Both the position numbers and the translations under genes were made by a program. Below are positions 1-5,995 of a stretch of DNA of 7,545 nucleotides, piece by piece. The stretch lies in contig CAIVBX010000215.1 in the NCBI GenBank assembly GCA_903904275.1, positions 1-7,545 of the forward strand, given 5' to 3'. The notes under the pieces are model-generated. The model did no database searches and was not told where the DNA came from. It was given only the letters and a program-made list of their open reading frames with translations. This DNA comes from an uncultured Pseudomonadota bacterium. GTDB taxonomy: Bacteria; Pseudomonadota; Gammaproteobacteria; Methylococcales; Methylomonadaceae. Position 1 is the first letter of the stretch. Every line of letters starts with the position of its first letter.

Positions 1-167
1 AATAGCGTCCGTTTCTGCTTCAGAGTTGCCCGTCGAATCATCTCACACGCAATAATCGTTTTGCCTGCACCCGTAGCCGCTTGCAACAAAATCCGTTTCT
101 GCCCGCCTGCAATAACATTTCTTAAATTCTCAATCGCGCCATCTTGGTATGGTCTAAGTTTAATCAA
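1..167 (-). CDS. DEAD/DEAH-type helicase, N-terminal part (runs off the window edge)
   Basis: The minus strand reads an uninterrupted N-terminus, (M)IKLRPYQDGAIENL, followed about 30 residues in by a Walker A loop, ATGAGKT. The RPYQ motif just before a Q-rich/Walker A block is typical of superfamily 2 helicases of the phage, plasmid or restriction-subunit kind (RecG/UvrB/HsdR-like). They use ATP to translocate on or unwind DNA, and in mobile elements usually serve replication. I chose the TTG start at 165-167 because a G-rich ribosome binding site (GGGGGT, 173-178) sits about 6 bases upstream and no ATG or GTG is suitably placed. Only 55 codons are visible, so the subfamily cannot be decided. 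It is downstream of the DUF3987 gene on the same strand, separated by repeat cluster 1, which fits a replication module. The family call is good; the exact role is inference. Confidence 0.75.
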   Translation of the reverse strand, partial: MIKLRPYQDGAIENLRNVIAGGQKRILLQAATGAGKTIIACEMIRRATLKQKRTL

Positions 168-202
168 AATGTACCCCCAAATTATGTGAATTTATGTCAG
201 AA

Positions 203-440
203 AAAAACTTATACACACGAAAAACTACTACACATACTACACAAATCGCTGTAAGCCATACGGCTGTAAACGTGAGCTTGTGTAGTAAGGCACTACACAA
301 GCACTACACAACGCTACACAAAATAGAAAAACATGAATTTGTGTAGTGCCTGTGTAGTAAAGTGTGTAGTGCCATAAAGCCGCGCAGCCGTAAGCGTTGA
401 GGTCAATTTGTGTAGTGTGTAGTGCTGTGTAGTGTATTTG
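203..440. repeat. Iteron-like repeat cluster 1 (TGTGTAG/CTACACA, 12 copies)
   Basis: This gene-free stretch carries 12 exact copies of one heptamer. CTACACA on the plus strand starts at 228, 237, 293, 304 and 314. Its complement TGTGTAG starts at 279, 340, 351, 363, 409, 416 and 426. Runs such as 293/304/314 and 340/351/363 are 10-12 bp apart, about one helical turn, which suggests a protein binding one DNA face. The cluster consists of two modules facing each other. Each has 2-3 repeats, an AAAT(C/T)G-flanked GC-rich spacer (AGCCATACGGCT at 254-265; AGCCGCGCAGCC at 378-389), then 3 more repeats. A leader TTATACACACGAAAAACT (210-227) also recurs, slightly changed, in cluster 2. I interpret it as a replication origin or replication-control site; an operator array is the alternative. 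The repeats are certain, the function is inferred. Confidence 0.85.
276..302. repeat. Perfect 11-bp hairpin inside repeat cluster 1
   Basis: The arms GCTTGTGTAGT (276-286) and ACTACACAAGC (292-302) are exact reverse complements separated by a 5-base loop, AAGGC. Each arm contains one heptamer, so the hairpin brings two oppositely oriented repeats together. It could extrude as a cruciform in an origin, or fold in RNA between the DUF3987 and helicase genes. No T-tract follows on either strand, so it is not a conventional terminator. Confidence 0.75.
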
Positions 441-456
441 GCTTTTTGTTAAAAAT

Positions 457-2031
457 TTATGTCATTGAAAACTTGCCGTTCAATTCCGTAATCACATCTT
501 GAGAAGCTAAATCTTGAATTGTTTTTTTGATTGACGCTGATTTGTTGCCTGTGTAATTTTTAAATGGCTGGGTAGTTCGCAGTGAGTTAATAATTTCGCG
601 TTCTGTTCTGGGTTTGCCAGTCAGATAATTGATAACCGCTTCAAATTCGGCTTTATCACCCGCCACCCCTTTTTTGTGTGCAATCTTGATGCTTGCGTTA
701 AAAATGTCATCGATAATTGCAATCGCAGAATTAACCGTTTTGTCTGGGATTTCATTGTCAAAAAACTGTCCACTGGATAAATGCAAATTCGCTGCGAGTT
801 TCATAATTTGAATGTTAAGTTTTGAAGCCGCGCCACGCATAAAGGAATGTGAGAATTTATCGCCATCCGCCAAATTCGGCTCAACATCAACAAGATATGT
901 GACCTGCTGACGTAATCGTTAAGGCGGATAAATCACTGTTGATATGTCGATACATGATGCCAGCGAGTTCCGTTGCCATATCGCTATATTCTGCGAGTAT
1001 TTCAGCGTTTATGGCTGTGCTGCGAAACTATCACGCTTACCTAAAAAATGCGGTTCAGCGGCAAATAAACACCGTTCTGCTAAACCTGTCCCATTACTGG
1101 CATCTAACATTTTTTCAATACTGCCATTTTGAGCAAAGGAAACTAATGCACCCGCAACATGACCACAATAACCTTCACGACCAATACGTTGTGAATTGAT
1201 ATGTCCACCGTCGTAACCGTTCAACAGTAAATCATTATTGTTGGATTTTTTACCGTCACCATAAGACAAACCCAGTAAGGTGTTAATCATGCCCTGTTCG
1301 CTTGATATGGCACTAAAAAAGCCGCGTGTGAAATTAAGCGACTGTTCTAATGCTTCAGGTGACGGGTTAGTTGAAAATAACGGTATTGGTGGATTAGCAA
1401 GCAAATCTTTTAATGCTTGTTTGTCATCATCCGTTTGTTCATCTTTGGGAATTTCTTTTAATTGCAACACGTCTTTTTTGTGTGCATCCGCTTTGACTTT
1501 ATGCGCGTTGAAAAAAGGCTTTTGAAAGGTTTTTAAACACCAGCTTTTTCCTGTGCCACTGGGTTGTTCTGCAATCACATACAAACCGATAGGAACATCA
1601 CCGCCGTGTTCATAATTCACCACATACCGACGGCACGCAATCGAACTAAACACGCCGATTCCTGTTAAAAATACCGTGCTTACTGGTAATTGGATTGCAT
1701 ACGCCGTGGCTTTAGATAACTTTTTCATGATGTGGCTATCATCAAGATGTTTTAGTAAATCCAATTCGATGTAATCACACTCATCATCAAGGATTTTATT
1801 GTGCGAATTGCGTGGCTTGTTTCTTACTTCGGGCGGTATCGGTTCACCCGTCAAAAAGTCATCATCTTGAAAATGAGCAGGTGACGCGTCATCAATAACC
1901 GCCGCAAAAAACCCATCAGAAACGGCAATGACTTTGTGTTTGATTCCTGTTTCGCTCGTTAATAAACCCGCTCGATATTGCGCTGTTTCGATTGTAAAAC
2001 TGTGTCCGTATGCTGCGTGATTAGTATTCAT
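457..2031 (-). pseudogene. DUF3987 replication-type ATPase, disrupted by two compensating frameshifts
   Basis: About 524 residues can be reconstructed. The family is common in prophages, satellites and plasmids as a primase/helicase-like replication protein; its biochemical role is inferred. Counting from the ATG at 2029-2031, a Walker A motif SGTGKS lies near residues 158-163, SSEQG near 243-247 and GLAER near 316-320. The C-terminal part holds the conserved-looking block FSHSFMRGAASKLN. I chose this ATG over the in-frame one at 2056-2058 because AAGGAA (2042-2047) precedes it. The first segment stops at TAA 1009-1011. Coding sense continues in a shifted frame (INAEILAEYSD) from 1012, then returns to the original frame near 919, reading RLRQQVTYLVDVEPNL. 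One single-base loss near 1012 and one single-base gain near 920 explain this. Frame-A stops at 1009-1011 and 919-921 should abolish a full protein unless these are sequencing errors. Confidence 0.8.
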
Positions 2032-2061
2032 AAAAATTTCATTCCTTGCAGGGTGCAAAGA

Positions 2062-2110
2062 ACCACCAAACAGGGCTATAATCTAGCCTGAATCGTTAGT
2101 GTTTGGTGGT
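2062..2110. repeat. Nested inverted repeat in the DUF3987 leader
   Basis: Outer arms ACCACCAAACA (2062-2072) and TGTTTGGTGGT (2100-2110) are perfect complements, 27 bases apart. Inside them an inner hairpin pairs GGCTA (2074-2078) with TAGCC (2084-2088). It lies between the upstream operon's terminator and the DUF3987 start, where a promoter, operator or mRNA leader structure is expected. A TATAAT hexamer (2077-2082) is present on the plus strand but lacks a convincing -35 box. The 9-mer AATCGTTAG occurs at 2091-2099 and again in the terminator loop at 2128-2136. Confidence 0.55.
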
Positions 2111-2152
2111 AAATAAAAGCCCTGCTTAATCGTTAGTTAAGTGGGGTTTTTA
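2111..2152. terminator. Bidirectional intrinsic terminator after the regulator operon
   Basis: Arms 2120-2129 (CCCTGCTTAA) and 2137-2146 (TTAAGTGGGG) form a 10-bp stem with two G-T pairs around a 7-base loop. On the minus strand it is followed by TTTTATTT (2118-2111); on the plus strand by TTTTT (2147-2151). It overlaps the stop codon of the 70-aa minus-strand gene at 2150, so its natural job is to end that operon before the DUF3987 gene. Confidence 0.8.
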
Positions 2153-2362
2153 TTGTTCTATGAAACGGTGAATTACGGATAAATGCTTATCGAAACGCGA
2201 AAAAATAAATTCTCTTTCGCTGTAATTCCCAGGAACAACTTTTGGCAAAAGTTCTTCAATGACTTTCGACATGAAAAAAACAGAATGCAAAAATTCTTGA
2301 AGGTTTGGCTGTGAGGTTTTTTGAGCAGATTTACGCTCGAATTTAACGATGTTGGACTTCAT
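2150..2362 (-). CDS. Small protein of unknown function (70 aa)
   Basis: I do not recognise this protein. It is short, with a lysine/serine-rich, probably flexible start (residues 1-20) followed by a mostly helical, hydrophobic-patterned stretch (LQEFLHSVFFMSKVIEELLP, about 21-40) and a helical C-terminus. There is no signal peptide or clear membrane segment. The ATG overlaps the TGA of the preceding gene by four bases (ATGA), so translation is probably coupled and the two products are probably made together. A terminator follows at once, making this the last gene of the operon. It lies between the antirepressor-type regulator and the replication ATPase. An accessory replication or regulatory protein is possible, but nothing in the sequence proves it. 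Confidence 0.65.
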   Translation of the reverse strand: MKSNIVKFERKSAQKTSQPNLQEFLHSVFFMSKVIEELLPKVVPGNYSEREFIFSRFDKHLSVIHRFIEQ

Positions 2363-2637
2363 GCGGTGATACCTATTCTTTGAGTGGTAAGACCGTCACG
2401 CAATGCTGCAAAACATTTGGTGACAGTGTTGAGTGAGTTTGCAGTATCGTGAATAGGTACGACCAACCGTAAAGGTTGCTCAAACAACACCGTCATAATG
2501 GATTTGATAGCCCAAAAGTTTGGGGCATCTAAAAATGGCAGGCATAAAAAAACCGCTAAATCTTGCGGCGTGTTATCGCCTATTCTAAACGAGCTGCAAA
2601 ACCCGACCTCGTTATGAGGTGCTGGTAGATTAGTCAT
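2359..2637 (-). CDS. Small protein of unknown function (92 aa)
   Basis: The protein starting at the ATG 2635-2637 reads MTNLPAPHNEVGFCSSFRIG and ends GLTTQRIGITA. I do not recognise its family. It has a hydrophobic middle (LAVFLCLPFLDAPNFW) but no clear membrane helix or signal sequence. The reading frame stays open back to 2823, through repeat cluster 2 and into the end of the upstream regulator gene. Starts at 2661 (MKLTNNN) or 2823 are therefore possible. I prefer 2637 because the upstream part consists of repeat-encoded peptide (VTHVT, LHTHYTTLH) that looks like a by-product of the DNA repeats. No start has a good ribosome binding site, so the true N-terminus is uncertain. The stop overlaps the next gene's start (ATGA), supporting coupled expression. 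Confidence 0.55.
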   Translation of the reverse strand: MTNLPAPHNEVGFCSSFRIGDNTPQDLAVFLCLPFLDAPNFWAIKSIMTVLFEQPLRLVVPIHDTANSLNTVTKCFAALRDGLTTQRIGITA

Positions 2638-2666
2638 TGTGTTGTTATTTGTCAATTTCATAAATT

Positions 2667-2776
2667 TGTGTAACGTTGTGTAATGCGTGTGTAACGTTTT
2701 GTGTAATACGCAAAGCCATGCGGCTCTAAGTCTAAGGTCGATTTGTGTAACGTGTGTAACGTTTTTTCGTGTGTAA
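2667..2776. repeat. Iteron-like repeat cluster 2 (TGTGTAA, 7 copies)
   Basis: Seven exact TGTGTAA heptamers, all in one orientation, start at 2667, 2677, 2688, 2700, 2744, 2753 and 2770. The first four are spaced 10, 11 and 12 bp. Several extend to TGTGTAACG. A GC-rich spacer between the fourth and fifth copies contains the palindrome AGCCATGCGGCT (2714-2725). On the minus strand the order is leader CTTACACACGAAAAAAC, repeats, AAATCGACCTTA, the palindrome, repeats, then AAATTTATG, paralleling both halves of cluster 1. It lies between the Rha/KilAC gene and the 92-aa gene. The likely role is a second cis site for replication or its control; the copies are certain and the function is inferred. 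Confidence 0.85.
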
Positions 2777-2788
2777 GAGTTTTTTTCA

Positions 2789-3574
2789 TCATTTCGCACC
2801 TGTGCTGCCAAAAATAGCGGCAAGTTTGGTTAATCCTTTGGGAGTAATGCGTACTTGTTCTGAAATTCTCTCTGTGCCATTCGGCAGCAAAATTGAATGG
2901 ACTTTATGCGTCAAATAACCGCGTTGGTCTTTGTCATGATAGCCAAGCCAATTTTTACTACCAGCACGCCGATATATCCAACCATTAGCCTTTAACCATG
3001 AAAATAATTTGTCGCGTTGAATACCTAACGCTTTTGCTGATTCGATAACATTCAAACTGCCTTCTGCTTCTAATAATCGCGCCAACACTTCAACTTTTGG
3101 TGCTTGTTCTGCCACTTTACTTTCGAGTGCAATCACTTTTTCGCTGTAAGTCAAAAGCAAACCACGCATTGCCGCAGGGTCGTTTAACACTTGCATCGGG
3201 TCGATTGGTTTGATGGTTTGTTGTTCAAGTTCCTGCCAGCGTTTAATCACCTTTGTACGCGCCACCACGTCATAACCCGTTAAAACCACCAACGTTGATT
3301 CATAATCGAGTTGGTAGCATTTTTGATTGCGTCCGTAAGAATCTTTGTAATTCATTGCTTGAATAGATGTGTCCAAATTTGGGCAGGTCTTTAATTGCTC
3401 AATAATCACTTCAATGTCTCGCATAACGTGTCTGTGTTTCTTACTCGTTAATGCCGCAATTTCAGTTGAAAGCATGGTTTTCATTGGGTTGGTTGTTTGC
3501 AAGTTCATAGCGTTACCTCTAAATTCTGGATTGATGTTTTGCTCAAAGTTTGTTGAATACTGGGCGTTTGTCAT
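2789..3574 (-). CDS. Rha/KilAC-type phage regulatory (antirepressor) protein
   Basis: This 261-residue protein has two recognisable phage modules. Residues about 35-117 match the Rha regulatory fold: STEIAALTSKKHRHVMRDI, a YQLDYESTLVVLTGYD core and a VIKRWQELE end. Residues about 138-160 look coiled-coil. Residues about 165-256 match the KilAC/Ant DNA-binding domain: a small-residue helix, then LGIQRDKLFSWLKANGWIYR, and VRITPKGLTKLA near the end. Such proteins antagonise repressors or act as phage transcription regulators. The first ATG overlaps the upstream gene's stop (ATGA) and has AAGGGG upstream. An internal ATG at 3506-3508 has its own site (AGAGGT, 3515-3520) and starts nearer the conserved domain, so a 239-residue form is a real alternative. 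It is downstream of the operator array and probably controlled by it. The family call is strong; the target is unknown. Confidence 0.88.
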   Translation of the reverse strand: MTNAQYSTNFEQNINPEFRGNAMNLQTTNPMKTMLSTEIAALTSKKHRHVMRDIEVIIEQLKTCPNLDTSIQAMNYKDSYGRNQKCYQLDYESTLVVLTGYDVVARTKVIKRWQELEQQTIKPIDPMQVLNDPAAMRGLLLTYSEKVIALESKVAEQAPKVEVLARLLEAEGSLNVIESAKALGIQRDKLFSWLKANGWIYRRAGSKNWLGYHDKDQRGYLTHKVHSILLPNGTERISEQVRITPKGLTKLAAIFGSTGAK

Positions 3575-3765
3575 TTCGCCACCCCTTCAATCCACGCTAA
3601 AAACTTTTCTTCGTTAATCATCAGCTTTTTACCGATTCTTATAATCGCGCCACTGTCTTTAAGTCCGTTTGTTTCTTCGTTAAATATCCAACCCCGAATT
3701 CCTCCAACTGTTAAGGCAGGTTGTTTTTGTGCGAGTTGTGGAACGTTTAGCAATGTTGTTGTCAT
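3571..3765 (-). CDS. Excisionase-like small helix-turn-helix protein (64 aa)
   Basis: A small winged-helix/MerR-type DNA-binding protein of the kind that opens phage and integrative-element operons. After a short variable N-terminus, residues about 11-60 contain the pattern seen in this group: LTVGGIRGWIFNEETNGL, then a wing with AIIRIGKKLMINEEKFLAWI. Relatives bend DNA as excisionases or act as small regulators; which applies here cannot be decided. The ATG at 3763-3765 is well supported by AGGGGT six bases upstream. It is the first gene of the operon and overlaps the Rha/KilAC gene by four bases. It lies about 80 bases downstream of the palindrome array, so it is the probable first target of that control. 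Confidence 0.75.
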   Translation of the reverse strand: MTTTLLNVPQLAQKQPALTVGGIRGWIFNEETNGLKDSGAIIRIGKKLMINEEKFLAWIEGVAK

Positions 3766-3845
3766 GTGTTACCCCTGTTTGGTTAGAATTACGAAATGCT
3801 GTGCGTTTCGTTGGTTGTTAGTTTGATGGGGTTGTTTTTGTTGCA

Positions 3846-3891
3846 CACCCTAACTAGGGTGAAAACCACCCCAAATAGGGTGCTAGGGGTG
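3846..3891. promoter_or_regulatory. Operator-like array of CACCCTA/TAGGGTG palindromes
   Basis: Site 1 (3846-3861) is a perfect 16-bp palindrome, CACCCTA-AC-TAGGGTG. Site 2 (3867-3882) is CACCCCA-AA-TAGGGTG, with one mismatch. Their centres are 21 bp apart, two helical turns, so dimers would sit on the same DNA face. A further half-site, TAGGGGTG, follows at 3884-3891. The array lies between the terminator of the integrase operon and the start of the xis-like/Rha operon, the classical place for a repressor-controlled promoter. No clear sigma-70 hexamers were found. The cognate repressor is not in this window unless the Rha/KilAC or xis-like protein binds here. Confidence 0.7.
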
Positions 3892-3914
3892 ATTATTCGC
3901 GGCTTACAGGGCAT

Positions 3915-3947
3915 AAAAAAACCACTGCCCAATTTTGAACAGTGGTT
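3915..3947 (-). terminator. Strong rho-independent terminator of the integrase-cargo operon
   Basis: On the minus strand, AACCACTG (3947-3940) pairs perfectly with CAGTGGTT (3927-3920) around a 12-base loop, followed by a run of seven T (3921-3915, overlapping the stem end). It begins 27 bases after the stop of the HEPN gene, separating the integrase-cargo operon from the regulator operon. Confidence 0.88.
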
Positions 3948-3973
3948 GTTTGCGGTGGTAAATCTAAAACGAG

Positions 3974-4384
3974 TTAGCTTTTAGCAAACGCCATCAATTC
4001 ATCAATCAATGGCGTTAATATCACAACGTCTTTGCGATAGATTTTGCAATCAATCAAAAAATTATAGCGATAGGCTTCAGCGCAAACCGTTATGGCTGTT
4101 AAGTGTGATTCATATTTATCAACATCGGTTTTAAAATCCGTTTCTTTTACCAATTGCGCGAGCAAGCTGCCTAATTTATGCGTGCGTGGATATGCGCCAA
4201 ATTCACTGCGAGTTTCCAGCAAGTGCTTAAAAAGCAATTCAAACAATTGCTGGTAATGAAAGCAGTGCATTGAACAATCTTTCACGGGTGAATTGTCGAA
4301 AAAATCACAAGCAACCGCGTGTTCCCATGCTTTACCGCCTAAGTTTTCAACGTTTTCAAATTGTTTTAGTTTTTCTGCGTACAT
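3974..4384 (-). CDS. HEPN-domain protein (136 aa), cargo gene
   Basis: Residues about 20-112 follow the HEPN helical-bundle pattern: AWEHAVACDFF, then HYQQLFELLFKHLL (QQ at 45-46, K at 53), a RTHKLGSLL turn (T68, H69) and a late AEAYRYN (R106, Y107). HEPN proteins are often RNases or partners of nucleotidyltransferases in toxin-antitoxin and defence systems. I do not see the catalytic R-x4-6-H motif (H69 is only two residues after R67), so a non-catalytic or divergent HEPN is likely. It starts four bases after the stop of the 177-aa gene, so the two are surely co-expressed, and it is followed by a strong terminator. No nucleotidyltransferase is nearby. The domain assignment is fairly good; defence or toxin activity is inference from family and location. 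Confidence 0.7.
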   Translation of the reverse strand: MYAEKLKQFENVENLGGKAWEHAVACDFFDNSPVKDCSMHCFHYQQLFELLFKHLLETRSEFGAYPRTHKLGSLLAQLVKETDFKTDVDKYESHLTAITVCAEAYRYNFLIDCKIYRKDVVILTPLIDELMAFAKS

Positions 4385-4388
4385 GGTT

Positions 4389-4922
4389 TTAGCCTCGTTG
4401 GTGAATTTTATTTGCTTCAGAAAAATACTTCTCGAGTGTTGATTTTTTTAAGCCTCTATAACCGTAATTTTCAAGCTCGTTAATAATTTCAGCTTGTGAT
4501 TTTCCAGTGTCTTTTTTAGAGATTTCAAGCAGTCCATAAATGATATTTAGCGTGGTGTTTTTCTCTTTTGGGTTTAACGGTTTTTCAGCGGGCGCGTCGA
4601 TTGGTGGGGTGGTTTCGCTCTTAAGGTCATTTATATCAATTTTTATTTTGTTTCCGTGGCTTGTTGACATTTCACCTGTAGCAAACAATTCTATCGGTTT
4701 CTCGTTGCCGCTTTCATCACAAATAATAATTATCGAGTCATCACCAAAAAGAAAAGACACGGTTGCGCTTGAAAAATAAATAATTTCTGCAAAACCATTA
4801 AGCGAAATAAGAAACTTGCCTACATACGGTTTCACTTTGCCGTAAATGCACAAATCTTCGTTATCAGGGTCGTATGATTCAATCGAATAACCACCATAAC
4901 CACTGTAATAAACTCCAATCAC
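4389..4922 (-). CDS. Two-part protein of unknown function (177 aa), cargo gene
   Basis: I do not recognise this protein. Residues 1-100 are rich in beta-type hydrophobic alternation (KFLISLNGFAEIIYF, SIIIICDES) and aromatic/glycine residues at the start (YYSGYGGYSIESY). A proline-rich linker follows (about 103-120), then a helical C-terminal part (about 122-172; TTLNIIYGLLEIS, then STLEKYFSEANKI). The C-terminal part resembles a small helical DNA-binding or adaptor module, but I cannot name a family. It starts with GTG (4920-4922) overlapping the integrase stop (GTGA), with a strong GGAGGT site inside the end of the integrase gene; this decides the start. It is co-operonic with the HEPN gene and could be its partner or neutralising protein, which the sequence does not prove. 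Confidence 0.75.
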   Translation of the reverse strand: MIGVYYSGYGGYSIESYDPDNEDLCIYGKVKPYVGKFLISLNGFAEIIYFSSATVSFLFGDDSIIIICDESGNEKPIELFATGEMSTSHGNKIKIDINDLKSETTPPIDAPAEKPLNPKEKNTTLNIIYGLLEISKKDTGKSQAEIINELENYGYRGLKKSTLEKYFSEANKIHQRG

Positions 4923-5989
4923 GCTACACCTCCAAAAATCTTATGATTCATTGAGATAACAACATCATCGAGGTGTTTATCGGCTATGTGAGTGTAACGC
5001 GCCACCATTGCAAGCGATTTATGACCTGTGAAAGCCGCTATTTCTGTAGCACTCGCGCCATTCATTGCAAGATATGACGCGGCACAATGCCGTAAATCGT
5101 GCCATTTGAAGTTTTCAATTCCTGCAACTTGCAAGGCTCGTAACCATGACTTTTTTAATTCAATCGGCTGTTGTGGTTTCGTTGGCGAAGGGAATAAAAG
5201 TTGCGTGTTAATTTGTCGGATTTTGGCGTAATTGCGAAGCAGTTCAAGAGCGTGTCCAGTAATTGCCACCCGTCTTTTTTCGCCGTTTTTGGTTTCTTAC
5301 AGAATAGCTACGCCGTTTTTTAAGTCAACATCCTGCCATTTCAATGTCATCAATTCGCCTTGACGCATACCTGTCGAAATTGAAAGCACGACGCATAAAT
5401 ACAGCATTTTGTTTTTAGAATCTTTGCAAGCGGCTAACAGTTTGGTGCGTTCAATGTCATCTAAGAACCTGTCACGACCACGAGATTCAACAGGTTTTTT
5501 GACTTTACGCATAGGTGAATCATCAACCCACTGCCATTCATTGACTGCGATTGTGAAAGCGTATGACAACGCCGCCATGTATCGAACGACTGTTGCAGGA
5601 CTTCTTTGTGTGTTGCGTATCGTTTGACCTGCCAGTAATTCATCACGGCATTCAACAACCAAGGCGGGGGTAATATCGGCTAAAACATAAACGCCTAACT
5701 TATCGCGCCACCATTCGAGCTGTTGTTTTTGGACAATTTGTTGTTTGGGTTTGGTTGGTAAAACGTCCTTGATGTATCTATCAACCAAATCCGCAAGTGT
5801 GTGTTTCTTTGCTTCAACAGTTTTGAAATGACGACCTTCACGGATTGCTGATTCAGTGTCTTGAATCCACTTACTCGCATCTGTTTTGCGTTTGAATGTT
5901 GCGCTTTGTACTGGATAACCTTTGAGGCGAATTTCAGCGGTAAAACGTTTCGTACCATCTTTAGCCAAACGATCTTTGATTCGTGCCAT
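4919..5989 (-). pseudogene. int: Tyrosine recombinase integrase with one in-frame TAA
   Basis: Phage-type integrase that would recombine attP with the tRNA-Thr gene. From the ATG at 5987-5989 it has an N-terminal arm-binding region (about 1-60), a core-binding domain (HTLADLVDRYIKDVLP, about 63-160) and a catalytic domain. Catalytic residues by count: R209 in TGMRQGE, K234 in TKNG, H297 and R300 in WHDLRH, H323 in TGHKS and Y332 in RYTHI. All are present. A TAA (5297-5299) replaces codon 231, most simply a G-to-T change of a GAA glutamate, just before the catalytic lysine hairpin. The frame is otherwise intact, giving 356 codons, a normal length. A TTG start at 6022 would add 11 residues. A GTG at 5269 could restart the C-terminal part, but the split leaves R209 and K234 away from the downstream product, so activity is unlikely unless the stop is an error or is suppressed. 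Confidence 0.9.
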
Positions 5990-5995
5990 GATGTT

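Noticed and set aside
203..440. CRISPR array
   Set aside because: The repeat unit is only 7-9 bases, occurs in both orientations and has 7-12 base spacing rather than regular repeat-spacer units.
629..811. Plus-strand open frame of 60 codons
   Set aside because: It lies antisense to the DUF3987 C-terminal segment, which has recognisable sequence; the plus frame has no family resemblance or ribosome site.
939..1199. Plus-strand open frames over the DUF3987 frameshift zone
   Set aside because: They are shadows of the minus-strand gene; the shifted minus frame gives family-like sequence, the plus frames do not.
2077..2082. Plus-strand promoter with TATAAT
   Set aside because: No good -35 box at 16-18 bases, and no plus-strand gene follows before the terminator; it lies inside an inverted repeat.
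5269..5299. Programmed stop or split integrase
   Set aside because: No recoding signal is evident; a single substitution explains the stop and the C-terminal piece would lack the first catalytic arginine and the lysine.
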